A stretch of 64,000 nt of DNA, taken from NCBI GenBank assembly GCA_907163345.1, contig CAJQUN010000061.1:3472001-3536000 (forward strand), in the 5' to 3' direction. Positions 23,196 through 35,222 of the stretch are shown one piece after another (the stretch's first letter is position 1; the number at the start of each line of letters is the position of its first letter). A program made the translations under genes and the position numbers. The notes under the pieces were generated by a model. The model was not told the origin of the DNA and ran no database searches. It was given only the letters and a program-made list of their open reading frames with translations. This DNA comes from Haberlea rhodopensis (lineage: Eukaryota > Streptophyta > Magnoliopsida > Lamiales > Gesneriaceae).

Positions 23196-23901
23196 GTTTG
23201 AACCCTAGAAGTGGCTATCTGTGGACTAAGGTTCAACTCTCCATCTTTTACGCCAGAGGTGCTGGGTTGACTTGAATGTTCAGATTGTGATGATACCTGA
23301 CCCTCAACATTCTCTATAGCTTGTACAGCCTCAAGGAATGCATTATCTGCAGCACCTTTGACAGGGGTATGTGAATCTCTTGCCTCCGGGTTAGATGAGC
23401 CACGTTATCTAAACACTCCATTTTGCACCATTGGAGATGCAGCCTGGAGGATATGCACATTCAAGACTTCGAACAAGCATTCTTGGGCCTATAGGCAAGC
23501 TCGTATATGACCGAAAACTAGGCCACGAGCTGCCTGTTGTAGTCGTCCTGCGACCTCAGCATTGAGACAAAGAGTCCCAAAATCTTGTTCAAGGATCTCC
23601 AGATTTTCCTTGAGATGCCTAACTCGTTTGAGGGTATCGCTAGCAACGTGTCCCTCAATCTCGTGTCAAGAAATCTGCAAGAACATTTTTATCAGATTTC
23701 ACAATGATAATATCATAATCAAAATATTGCATTCAGCTTGCCATCTTAAAAATCTAGCTTTTTTTTGGTTTTGATTCAATTTTATTTTTCAGAAAAGACT
23801 TAGTACTAGTATTATCTATTTCAAGATAAATTTCTTTGCAAATAAAAATAATGGCCATATTATATAAGCATTTCGAACTGCAAAGAACTCCTTCTCATTG
23901 A

Positions 23902-25220
23902 TGTGTGATCGCGAATTATTTAAACAGTAAATTTCAGTGTGGCGCAATTATACCGCAAGTGCACGTTGTCAAGTTTTAGTATAGTAGATGAAAAGTATGA
24001 CTGTCGAACCTACGAGGACTAGAAAGTAAATACCAACGTCAATTAAATTAATTATATTTAGCCTACGATTATTGAGTGATTATTAAACTAAATTGACTAA
24101 AACACAAAAATTAACCTAAGCAGCGATATATAATGAAGAAATATGATAGACACTATTATCAAGACGCCGGTTCACCCATGTAATCTCCCATAAGTTTTCT
24201 ATTAATTAAGATTTAATATCCTACGTTCTAAGGTGACGAGTTTTCCTATTGCATTTGTTATACTATGGTCAAGCTATAATAAGTCTAATATTAATATTAC
24301 AATAAATCACTTCTGTGTCCTTATTGAACGATTAATACCGCATAAGATTTGTGAAAACTACTAGCTTTCGATTTTGGTAGATCGATTGCTATCACACATG
24401 TGCTAGATTTTACTTGGTCAGTCTCAACCTAAAACCCATGGTATAATTTACTATGGCGTATCGTAATATCGTATGATCAAGTCAATTACGATTACCAAAT
24501 TCATGAAAAATGTAGCTAATCTTTTGAAAGCATTAAATACGTAAATTATGCGCAAAATTATAAGAATTGAATCAAAAACTAATTTTTAAATCATGGGTTC
24601 AAACATGGATCCCCTAGTCTTGATAAACAAGCCTAGCCAACAATCATCATCAAATAATAATGCTTAAATATGTTTTGCAACAATTTAAAATAAAAAAACT
24701 GAGAATAAAAAGTAAACAAGTCTAGAAATACGAATAAACGGGGTAGTGACTCCGTGCGTTGCTCTGTAGTTCCGTCTCTTGTGTTGCTCTTGCTCTTCAA
24801 AGTCTTATGAAGTCTTTGTGTTGATGAAGGATGAAGGAGGCTGCTTCTAGGTCAGAAATAAAGTGCAAAAGTCCAGATTTTCGTGCATAAAATCCCTTAT
24901 ATAGTGGAGGAGTTGTATGGCATTGTCCTTGTTGGACTCAAACTCTAAAAGGAAATTTTTTCAGAAATCTTCGCAGGGCGATCGATCGAGCTGCAGTTGC
25001 CGATCGATCGCGAGTTTGTCAATCTCGTTTCTCAAATTATCTGCCTTCGCCGATCGATCGAGTAAGGCTTGACGATCAATCCCACATCTGTCAATTTTGT
25101 TGGTTAGAACCCTGCCAAGCCCAATCGATCGAGGAAAGCCTCTACCACTAGCTCAGTGTATTTGTTGTTATGACTGCATCTGATCCTGAGCACGTAACGG
25201 ACATGCTCTGACTGGCCACA
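23902..25220 (-). mobile_element. Probable solo LTR interrupting the RNase H region
   Basis: On the plus strand it runs from TGTGTGATCGCG to CTGGCCACA. Flanks are ATTGA (23897-23901) and ATCGA (25221-25225), a 5-bp duplication with one mismatch. The minus-strand end (AACTTGAC.ACGTGCACTTGCG) matches the end of the Tat/Athila-like LTR at about 45890-45910. A minus-strand TATA-like CTATATAAGGG lies at about 24903, with the palindrome array 75-230 bp upstream. Boundaries are less certain than for the perfect-TSD LTRs. Confidence 0.65.
24979..25131. repeat. Array of five CGATCGATCG-type palindromes (array 3)
   Basis: Cores start at 24979, 25001, 25051, 25073 (CGATCAATCC, degenerate) and 25122 (CAATCGATCG). 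Steps are 22, 50, 22 and 49 bp, a paired layout with a period of about 72 bp. Confidence 0.9.
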
Positions 25221-25310
25221 ATCGATATTGGTTCCTATTATTCTTTCACATGGATTAATAGATACCTACATCCACAGTGACCTCGAAAATATCTGATATT
25301 CTACAATCTC

Positions 25311-26380
25311 TTAGTACCTCTAGAATTACTAGAGTTTGATGTACTGGAATGATACTTCTTCAACTTTTCTAGGACTTCTTGAATTATTCAAAATTATAGT
25401 CACTTCATTAACATTTAATCCAGTCCTAGCTACTTCGCACCACATCGGTGTCTTATCCTTCAGCCGAAACACTTCTAATTCTAATCTCTTCGCTAGTGCA
25501 TAGCTATCGAGATTAATCACATACTTCCACTTCTCAAGTCCACGATAAACGATTATCATTTTCCATATAATCAACACGACCTTCTCGTAAACATCATTTC
25601 TCGTGTCAACAAGAGGGAAAACTCGTATTCCATCACTACCATTACTCTAGATACTCTCATCTATAAGAGTTCATATTTTAGTTTTTATTCATAGTTCGGA
25701 CACATAAATTGGAACTGAATTACGACAGTCCCCATATCCAAGTACTCATTCAAACCAATTCTCGTTGTTGCTCACAACAACTATACTCTAGTCTTCAATT
25801 GAAATATCACTAATTTCAATATCCTCAAGTTCTTCGAACTCAAATCCCAATGTCAATCGACAAAATGGGTGTTAAATAGTTCTAGTGTCATCCCATTAAT
25901 CACAAGGATTAAGTACCAAAGTGATAAATAAAATCCCAATAATTGACATATTATCACTAAGATATAAATCAATTAACAGTTTACAGTACCTACATGTACG
26001 ATAGCTATTAAAGTCTATATCACTGCTACCTGTCAAAACACTAACTGTCCATCATAAAATCAAAATATCATATACATAAATCTCAAGTCATATATGTTAT
26101 CATCACTTACTCTACATCATCATCCGATCAGCAAATGTCAGTGCTAACAGATAACATTTATCAATAGATTATATGCAACTCAGCATAAAATAATACTCAG
26201 AGATATGACATCTACCTGTCCCTGCTTAGTAATCCTTTACATGTCTAAAATCTCATTATCTAACATGTAATCAGAGCAGGCAAGAGCATATAAAATCACA
26301 TAGTCAAACACATGCACAAACAATTCATTTGTGTCTATACTCAGTGTCCTAACTCTAATTCGAGCATATCCTATATTGTT
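25311..26380 (-). mobile_element. Non-coding internal sequence next to a minus-strand 5' LTR
   Basis: This stretch lies immediately downstream (minus sense) of the primer site at 26381-26391, so it is read as the 5' internal region of that element. The open frame at 25329-25577 has no recognisable retrotransposon domain. Where this element ends and the caulimovirid-like remnant begins is unclear. Confidence 0.35.
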
Positions 26381-26391
26381 CTCTGATACCA
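26381..26391 (-). other. Primer-binding site, tRNA-Met type
   Basis: TGGTATCAGAG on the minus strand, complementary to the 3' end of plant initiator tRNA-Met, 2 nt inside the LTR end. Confidence 0.75.
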
Positions 26392-26393
26392 AC

Positions 26394-28661
26394 TGTGAGG
26401 GCCGATCCTAATGTGGTGTTTAATTATCATACAATAATTAATTTGCTTAAACAACAGAAGATTTATTTCAATTGTCTTGTCAAATGTCTCTAAAAATTTT
26501 TCGCTTTTAGGTAAACATAGATAATGATACCAAAATATATATATAGTTATGTATTCCATTCAGAGACAATACATCATTCATTACTTATCACATCCTTCAA
26601 ACCAAACGGTACCTTAAAGTATTTGAAAATGTTATAAGTCAAATACAACATATACGGGGCATACCCCGGTAAATTTATTTTCTTAAAAGTAGAGTAATAC
26701 TGATGAGAAAAGAAAACCATGCATAAACCTGAGCTCGCTCATCACGAAGCTCGGTTATCTATAGATGCACCACCATAAGCATCAGAACCTTGTCCTCCTG
26801 CAAACCATGTCATGTCCAAACAACAAAAGACATAACAGCCCTCACAAAGGGGGTCAGTACCCTAGTACGAGAAATAAATAAATCATGTCAAGAATGACAA
26901 AGTATCATGCAATGCATGCTATGAATGAATGCGATGTATGAATGGTACAAAGAATCGAATCTCAAGACACCAAATATCAGAGTCCAAAAAAAGGTATCAT
27001 CAATCAATATCAAGCTCGAGCAGAGGGTGGCAATACACACACATTGCACTAGGAGAATCATCATGTGCTGTGCTCGTCATCCATCGTGTCTCGGTCCGGC
27101 AGCAACGCGCGTGACTACAGTTGCTACATAAACTGCCTGTCATCGTCGTGCCCAGCATCCCCGACACTCAGAGTAAATCAACTCAGTCATCATCAAGGAT
27201 ATCAAATAAGAGGATAGATCAATATGATATGCACATGAATCATCTATGCATCATTTGACATATGCAACTCAATATGTCATGCAACGTGAAAGTCAATACA
27301 GATCATGTACTTCAGATATCATGTAGTCCAATGTATCTCAACATGTCATATAGTCACATAAGAATCACATAGTTACAATTAAATCATATAAATCCATTAA
27401 TGACACGTAAAATCATACAATAGCATCATTACACGTCTTCGTTAGATGTCGTGATAAAAGTCATTTCTACGTACCTCAGACCAAAGGTAATCCATTGAGT
27501 ACTCCGCAAATCAACCCCGGAATATATTAACCTTGTCATATAAATTCCAAAATGGCACTAAGTGTTCAAGTAGTACATTGAATCCAATTCAACTTCTAAG
27601 TATTGACCCTTAGCGATTGTCTTAAATTTTCAGCTGACCCATTTTTGTAGAAACAACAAAATAAATTCATACGACATCAAAACGACTCGATTCTAGTGCT
27701 CAAAGTTCAAAAACGCAAAATACTACATTTCATCTATTATGATGTCAAGCTAGTTTTTCCATTTGAAAAGGGTTTGAACACTAAACACGTAGCATTTTAA
27801 ACTCTGTTTTCCAGTTCAAACAGTGTTAGTAAAACTACTATAACGTTTTCGTTTCAAATCCAAATTGAGTGATTTTAATGGCAAATTACAGACAACTCAA
27901 AGCACTACAATTCCTATTTCTAGACATTTTTCGTAATTCTTAGCCAAAAATGCTTAGGAATCCGAAGAACACACTGCATGGTTATTTTCGCCCACATGCA
28001 GGGCTCAGAATGAGCACTATTAGTATAAAATTCATAACTTCTTCAAAATAAACCAAATTAAGTCATCTGTTTTTTTTTTAAATCAAAGAGAATTTAATGA
28101 TCTACAACTTTTATTTGAAGACCGACATCAAATTCAAAGCACAAATTACCCAGAAACTCGAAAAACATGCATGTGACATCCAAGAACATGCATAGTCAAA
28201 AATGAGCACTTAAAGTAAAATCGACATAACTTTATTATCTGAGCTCAAAATCGTATGTTTCTTGGTGGAATTGGGGAATATTTTAATGTTTAATGTGTTG
28301 TGGAATCCATGTGTCTTGCATGTGATGTCCCAAGCCAACTAGGTGTCTTTTGTATCTTGCACAATGCTTCAAAGTGTCCATCAAACCCCTAAATATCAAG
28401 TCATCTAAAAAAACACTTGAGTAGGATTTTTAGTGTTTTAATCCACCACTTAAAATACATCTTGAATGGTATTATTATTTATATGTATATAGTCGTGTAT
28501 TTATATATACATGTGTATTTTGATGTATTTTTATCTTGATTAAAAATAAGGTGCTACGACCAGGGACACCTTAATTCAAAATCTCAACTTTTAATCACCC
28601 GGGTTTGCTTAAACATCGTTAATCTCGGTTAATCATTATTAATTAGCAATGGGGCCTTACA
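26394..28661 (-). mobile_element. 5' LTR, TGTAAGGCCCC family, minus orientation
   Basis: On the minus strand it starts TGTAAGGCCCCATTGC at 28661 and ends GGCCCTCACA at 26394, 2268 bp, with the tRNA-Met primer site just beyond. The section 26925-27185 is the reverse complement of 3640-3900. The partner 3' LTR is not in its expected place, so the element is truncated. The open frames at 26925-27131 belong to the repeat. Confidence 0.75.
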
Positions 28662-29068
28662 TCTTAACCCTAGTGAGCTTTATGAATCTGTGTGAACTAG
28701 GAGTTTAGGCTATCTGTGTAATATTAGCCTAAGTACCTTGTACATTTTTTAGTGTAAACCAAAGTCTTCCAATGAATCATTCATGTAAAGGAAGAAATGA
28801 GACGTAGAAGCGTTGCACTTTGAACCTCTAGAAACAAGCCTTATGTCATATACTTTCTGCATTTTACTTGTTGTTTATACTTTGCTATCAAGTTTCATTT
28901 CTCAAGATCGGTAGACTCTTTCTGCGCTACTTATTTTAGTAGTCTACCGACTTGCATTTGATTGAGAGTCTACCTCAACAATTGACAAGTCTGCCGTTAG
29001 TCGAGAAATTTCGATTTGAGCCCGTGTTTATTGAACCCCCCATTCTAAACACACATTCGATCCTAACA
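28662..29068 (+). mobile_element. 3' part of a SIRE-like copia LTR
   Basis: The end matches the style of Sirevirus-type copia LTRs: AACCCCCCATTCTAAACACA then TCGATCCTAACA. Upstream is a GTAGACTCTTT...AGTAGTCTACC inverted pair near 28912-28955. The 5' part is cut off where the LTR ending at 28661 begins. Sense is plus. Confidence 0.55.
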
Positions 29069-29158
29069 CCTAATTTTGAGGAATGGCCTTTTTGCATATG
29101 TAGATATTGATTTGACATTCGACAGAAACGAAGCAAAAAAATTATAATTATTATGTAT

Positions 29159-31765
29159 TGTAAGACCCCAACCCCTTATACTAGTCCTTCGTGCATTTAT
29201 TACGTCGTATGAGCACTAAAAAAAAATTCACTCTTTAAAAGAATCCTTCCATGCTTCACATATTATCAATGACATCAATAATACTCAGCAATAAGAATCG
29301 AGGTTCACCCATTATCATCCCCATTACACCACTTTTACATTGTGGGTTTGAATAAACATTTGGGCAGAGTCTCCCCATAAATTGAGATATCCCAAAATAA
29401 AAATACGTCACACAAATAACTCCCAACCAGGGACAAACACACTACGAAAACAGAATACTGAAACTACGTAAATTCCCCGCCAGGGAAACCACCATCCTAA
29501 GAATAAGAAGACATCACAAGTGGGCTTCAACACCCTTATACAGTCCATATACATGCTTCCAGTTGCTCACATACGAGCAACAAATAAATGAATACCAATC
29601 TAACTGAATAAATAGCATATACTATTTACCCCCACTCATATACGCTTCTGGAAGCAGCATGAGCCAACAAGCTCGAACCAATATCACAAAGTAGCTTAGT
29701 ACATGTTGTACCTGTTTCAACAGAAACAGCCCCCACACGGGTGAGCATACTCCAACTCAATCAATCACAAATCGATATACAAAATCATAATGCAACAGTT
29801 TAGATTATTCAAAACTCATAAAATATACTCCCTGTACAATTCCGAGTTTGTATAGCTTCCACACACTGTTCCTGTTTCAAACTCACGCACATTCATAATG
29901 TCAAGTTTAGTATTATCATTGAAAACATAATACTCAACGATACTATGAATTCACTACAGCAACAAGATATTATTTATGTTCAACATAAATAATTCAACAT
30001 CAATGTAAACCTGGTTATCCCACTATCTCATTCTCGACAATTTCTCATATCGCTCATGCCCAAGGCATCAATACTCAACTAGTATAATCGGATCACGTAC
30101 ATCGACGTATCCACCATACCACGTGTATTAAACTCAATCACTGAACCTTAGAACATCACATTAAAAGACATGTATGCATGACTATAGAAATACTGGGATA
30201 CCTGCTCGTACGTCACCACGTACCTTATAGTCGACAACATGATGGGCTATCCCGACATCTTGAGAATCATGAAGAATCTATATCAAAATTATCACTGAAT
30301 ATTAGTTCATTTACAATATAATCGATATCATGCATATCGATTCAATATCTTAATTCAACAACTCAATATTATCATCATTCACTCATCCAAGTGATATAAA
30401 TCACCAATTTATGCTATGTCACATATTCAAGCATATTCATAAGTAATATTTGCTTATAACACACATTGACATGTATCTAACTCTCCTATGGATATAATGA
30501 CACAGGCTCGAAGTCATTAGCATCTCACATCATAGCTCAACACTCACCAAAACACTACAATATTCTAAGTTATAAAAGTAGACTTTCCTACTACATAACT
30601 TATAGGGCTTTTGAGCCAACACTTGAATATCACTTAAGTATATGACCAAACATCATACATGCATGATTGTCAAGCCCAAACAACCCCAAAATTCAGCAGT
30701 TACGTCCCTTAAATTTCGGCCATGATGTAAACCCCAAAAGTCAACAAGAATTTGGCCCAAATACCAGGTTAATTCAATTCTCTACAACAGTCTATTTTAA
30801 CTCATTTCAGCAGACTCCTTCAGCAGAAAGGTGAAACCAACATAACAAGATTTGAATCCATTGCAGCGGATTTTCAAGCAAGGATAGCAGTTCATTTATG
30901 AACTCAAATTAACTGGTCATTATCGAAGCTAAGTCAGAAAATCGGATATCAAATTCTCACACAGTTCACGCACGCACCACACAGTTCACGCACGCATTTC
31001 GTGCGATTCCGGCGGGCTCCGGCGGCGATAGAGGCAGTGGCCGGTGTAGAAAGTATCGTCCAGATGAGGAGAAGAGATTTGGTATATGGCTTCGTCCAAT
31101 TCGTAGAAGATTCGAAGAAATCGAACCAAAATCGCTCGAACCCTAGTATGCGCGAGTTTCATTGTTCCAGATCAAAATCGAACCACTTTTCGAACACCAA
31201 AATTTGATTATCTGGTATGGAAAGATTCGCCTCAGAGTTGTGAACACGGTGGTAGGTCGGTCTTGTCGTTAGGTGGTCGGACGGCGGCGAACGGAGCGGA
31301 TAAGTACACGGTGGTCGGTGATCGCGCGAGAAGTGCGTGTTTTAGCACCTTTTCGTAGGTGTCCGCGATCTGTGTGTATTTTACATGTTTTTGTATGTGT
31401 TTTACATCCTACACCGATATATATTAATTCCCGACCAATTATGAACTTCGGGGTGTCACCGGTGTACTGGTGCATGTGCAACACATGAACAGTCCACACC
31501 TAACTTTATGTCCTTATTTGATCACAAAAATTAAATCTTTCGATTTAATACAAATTTTATATTTAATAAAATTTCGGTGTTAATTATCATGATAATTTCG
31601 ATCCCGGAATTATTTATCCCAACTCCGCTCCGAAATCCGATACCCAAGAATTAAATCTCGACATATCATATAACCACCATAATTACATCAATTGCACCAT
31701 AAATAATTAGTTCGGACATTATTATTATTTCGGACATTACAATAATAATTATTTCGGACATTACA
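29159..31765 (-). repeat. 3' LTR of the complete element
   Basis: Plus-strand ends are TGTAAGACCCCAACC and CGGACATTACA. It contains ACCTGTTTCAACAGAAACAG near 29711 and the GTACGTCACCACGTAC dyad at 30208-30223. A GC-rich patch at 30990-31330 lies near its minus-sense start. The open frames at 31001-31207 and 31269-31499 recur in the other LTR and have no domain I recognise. Confidence 0.93.
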
Positions 31766-31778
31766 ATTCTCCCCAACT
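31766..31778 (-). other. Polypurine tract
   Basis: AGTTGGGGAGAAT on the minus strand, immediately before the 3' LTR start (TGTAATGTCCG). Confidence 0.8.
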
Positions 31779-33592
31779 AATAAAATTTCGACCCCGAAAT
31801 TTAAATGCATGCTTACCATTAAAATCCAACGGTAAAATTTTACGTACCGTTATACAGCTCACAATAGTAACTTGACCATCTGTAGGACGACAACCATCCG
31901 AACCATCACGGCTCACACATGTGCCCTCAGTACACCAACAATGGTAAGACTGAAAATCACATTCTTTACTCTATCCCAACATTAGCATTTAATAAGCTAA
32001 CATATGAATTCCTCGATTAATGTAAATCAATACGAGGTTAACATCATACTTGCCCATGTTGAACATACTTCAGTACCTGTGTTCTCGCATCGGTACAGTT
32101 TCCTTGCACAAGATCTAAATCCGTCACAGTTTACGTTCATCATCGTACACATCATATAGTCACTGTGTGGTTGCAATTGTATGCAACTTATACCAACATC
32201 ATCACATCACAACCATTGGCCGTATGAAGTAGTGGTACTCTTGAGTCATTACAGATCAACCTCTCACATATCACCTCCTGGCTATTATCTGGTGCAAAGT
32301 AATTACTAGCAAACCCATTAGTAATTCTCACATACATATATCCACATTATACGCACCAACAGCCACAGATCATCAATGTCAAATCATGATGAATGGCCTA
32401 ACATCAATATTTCTATGTCATGATTATACTCCATCTAACACAAGGCATCAACATCAATATCGAATAATTCGTGTCATACCTTTGTAGATGGAATCATCTA
32501 CAATACACAATAGCATCATAGTATCATGCGCATTACAAGTCTCCCATGCTTTCAAGCATCAACGTTTCCATATCTCATCACCTAGCTATCATCTGGTATG
32601 AAGTATTTCTCAATTACTCATAACATAACCACGTACCTTGTCATTTACGCATTATTGATATTCATAACGTTTCCGTCATCAACCATTCCCTGCGTCAAAA
32701 ATTTCACGCAATCCTATACACAACATGCTACAGCACACTATCACATATCTGGATGATTGCAATTCAACATATGAATCAATTGCATGCCTCAATGACGCAA
32801 TTCATTTCAATCTGTAACTCATCCTCGCAACATACGAATTCCTGTCCACACACAACAGTCATAGTGATCACACGTCATCCCGTGACGTACCCATTAATCT
32901 CAAGTTAACATGATCACGTCACATATTACTCCTACCATATAACAATCTAGCATGCTTTTCACAGTAATAAATACCATCTCAAGCGATTATCATTTTCTAT
33001 TATGCCATCTGTACAATCGATTCTCAAAATTAATATAACTCACTGAGATAATGCAATCCGCATCTATCAACAGATATTAACATATATTCACATGCCAAAC
33101 CAAACGTAATAGTTTACCCCAATTCCTAATGACCACATCATCAATATACATCGCTAGCACAATAACAATACACTACTACTCATGCTAACATAATAGCAGC
33201 ACATCAATATTCATCGCCCAATGACGGCACCCTAATATTCATTGCTAACACAATAGCAATATATCAATACCCATCGCCACCACTGGCATGCATAATCTCA
33301 TTTCCACTACGGGCATGCACACGATCATCGTCACTACTGGCATCCATATAACATCCATAATCACAATGAATAAAATACATTCGTAAACAATAAGATATAA
33401 TAACACTTACTGTACACAGTGGATCCACACTCGATCCTTTACACTGTCCCTGTTCTCAACATAAGTATTCCACAAAAATATAATTCATATCCATACACAA
33501 TCCCACAATTGATATACTCATCATCAATAACATGACCGTCCAAAAATATTCATTTCCTCGGCATATCAGCGGCATTCTCAATATTTCCATCG

Positions 33593-33718
33593 TTTCGATA
33601 TGAGAGCGGTAAATATTATAATTCTCAAATATCATCATATAATCATACCCCATCATTTCGATATGAGAGCGGTAAATATTATAATTCTCAAATATCACCA
33701 TATAATCATACCATCATC
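33593..33718. repeat. 63-bp tandem duplication in the internal region
   Basis: Units start at 33593 and 33656 with TTTCGATATGAGAGCGGT and are nearly identical. Each contains one CGAT...AGCGG hairpin-type motif. Confidence 0.9.
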
Positions 33719-34108
33719 TCGCCAAGAAATGTCATCAATATATCGATATCAATCATACCCCGCTATTGCATCCATGCAATAAAATGAAAGAAAACAATAA
33801 TGTCTCTTCATTCCCTCTCTCCATGATCGCATTCACCTGTACAGTTGATTATCACAACACGTCAAATCAACAAGATCAATTTAAATTAACGTATATTCAT
33901 CACCCTCCCTCTATAGTGGAGGCACATAAAAGACATTGCACACTCTAGTGTCGATCCCAACAATAATCACATCAATAATCACACCGTTCGCTCGTCAGCG
34001 GCGACCACATCACTCACTCGTCAGTGGTGACCCAATAACACATCGCTCACTCATCAGTGGCGACCCATATCACATCGCTCGCTCGTCAGCGGCGACCACA
34101 TCGTAAAT

Positions 34109-34530
34109 AATCGATATAGTGGCAACACCAAGCCGACTATACCACATCGTCGCATCATCTTTGCGACACATCGTATATAATCGATATAATAGCATCACCA
34201 AGCCTACTATACCCCATCGTCGCTCCCCTACTACTGCCACACAATATATAATCGATATAGTAGCATCACCAAGCCTACTATACCCCATCATCGCTCCCCT
34301 ACTACTGCGACACAATATATAATCGATATAGTAGCATCACCAAGCCTACGATACCCCATCATCGCTCCCCTACTACTGCGACACCACATATAATCGATAT
34401 AGTAGCATCACCAAGCCTACTATACCCCATCGTCGCATCATCATCGTGACCATCAACTATATAATCGATATAGCAGCAATACCAAGCCTGCTATACCCAC
34501 ACATCGCTCCACTGCTACTGCGACACAATC
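34109..34530 (-). repeat. 71-bp tandem array, six units, each with two small inverted repeats
   Basis: AATCGATATA recurs at 34109, 34179, 34250, 34321, 34392 and 34463, so the period is 70-71 bp. Each unit holds a stem of the TATAGTAG ... CTACTATA type with an 11-nt loop. Most also carry a TCGC ... GCGA stem. The sixth unit reads TATAGCAG ... CTGCTATA, a paired change that keeps the stem. The first, second and fourth units each carry one mismatch in the first stem. Confidence 0.95.
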
Positions 34531-35207
34531 TACTCATTCCAGCGACCCTCAATATCATCATTCATTTACAATCAGTGATATATCATAATCAACATCAATA
34601 GGAATAGGAATATCAATACATGCTCGTACGGTAACACGTACCTGTGCCATCCTGTAAATGACACACACATACCCAATTGTCACATTATCTGTTGTCATAC
34701 TCCAACCGCACAGTACTGCCTGCCATTTCCTATTTTCAGTCAGATTTCTCAGCACTGCACATACATATACATAACATGTACACAAAACTCAACTCAATAA
34801 AATGCAATGATCCCTCTACTAGTAACAAAGTCCACTTATTATCAACATTAATTACCGTCAGCGGTGTCATTCATCACGCACCTTAAAAGGCATTATCATT
34901 TTTACCATAGTCAAGCTAAGGATAATAAAACGATTTACCATACTCGAGGCTTTTCAACCATACCACCCTCATTGTATATGTTTATCGAATCTCATACGAT
35001 CCTGCAATCACGATGGTTAGCAATAACACCAATTTTCATTGCTTCATATCATCAATGGCACGTATTTCAATGCTTCATATCATAAAATGCACATAGCAGG
35101 CGTCATGTCACAATGACAGAAAACTACAATCATGCATAAAAGTATGTGATATCCATGTCTATCAACACATCCCTAGGCCATGAAACATCCCAAAGAGCTA
35201 ACCACTA

Positions 35208-35218
35208 CTCTGATACCA
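35208..35218 (-). other. Primer-binding site, tRNA-Met type, of the complete element
   Basis: TGGTATCAGAG on the minus strand, with 4 nt (35219-35222) separating it from the 5' LTR. Confidence 0.85.
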
Positions 35219-35222
35219 CTAA

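Larger units (their letters stand above)
19880..25310 (-). pseudogene. Endogenous caulimovirid-like element, 3' half, broken by two LTR insertions
   Basis: Read on the minus strand and ignoring the LTRs at 23902-25220 and 21209-23195, the order is RNase H, a downstream ORF, promoter, poly(A) signal. RNase H is visible at about 23901-23681 (EKEFFAV, KSFLKNKIES, then NVLADFLTRD and a stop). A second ORF follows from about 23670 (TLKRVRHLKENLEIL), interrupted by stops. It continues past the solo LTR into 21190-20750 (WEKLITRRG, EWYNCGALASVYTIAP), also with stops and shifts. CTATATAAGG lies at 20126-20117 and AATAAA at 19896-19891, about 200 nt beyond the predicted start site, as in plant pararetroviruses. 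Movement protein, coat and most of RT are not seen. Genus is unresolved; a Ty3 element with an extra 3' ORF is the alternative. Confidence 0.5.

Noticed and set aside
31001..31207. Possible small gene (also at 37061-37267)
   Set aside because: Present in both LTRs of the complete element at the same place, lying antisense to the element; explained as LTR sequence.
34109..34530. CRISPR-like regular repeat array
   Set aside because: The 71-bp units are contiguous with no unique spacers, the genome is a plant, and the array lies inside an LTR retrotransposon.
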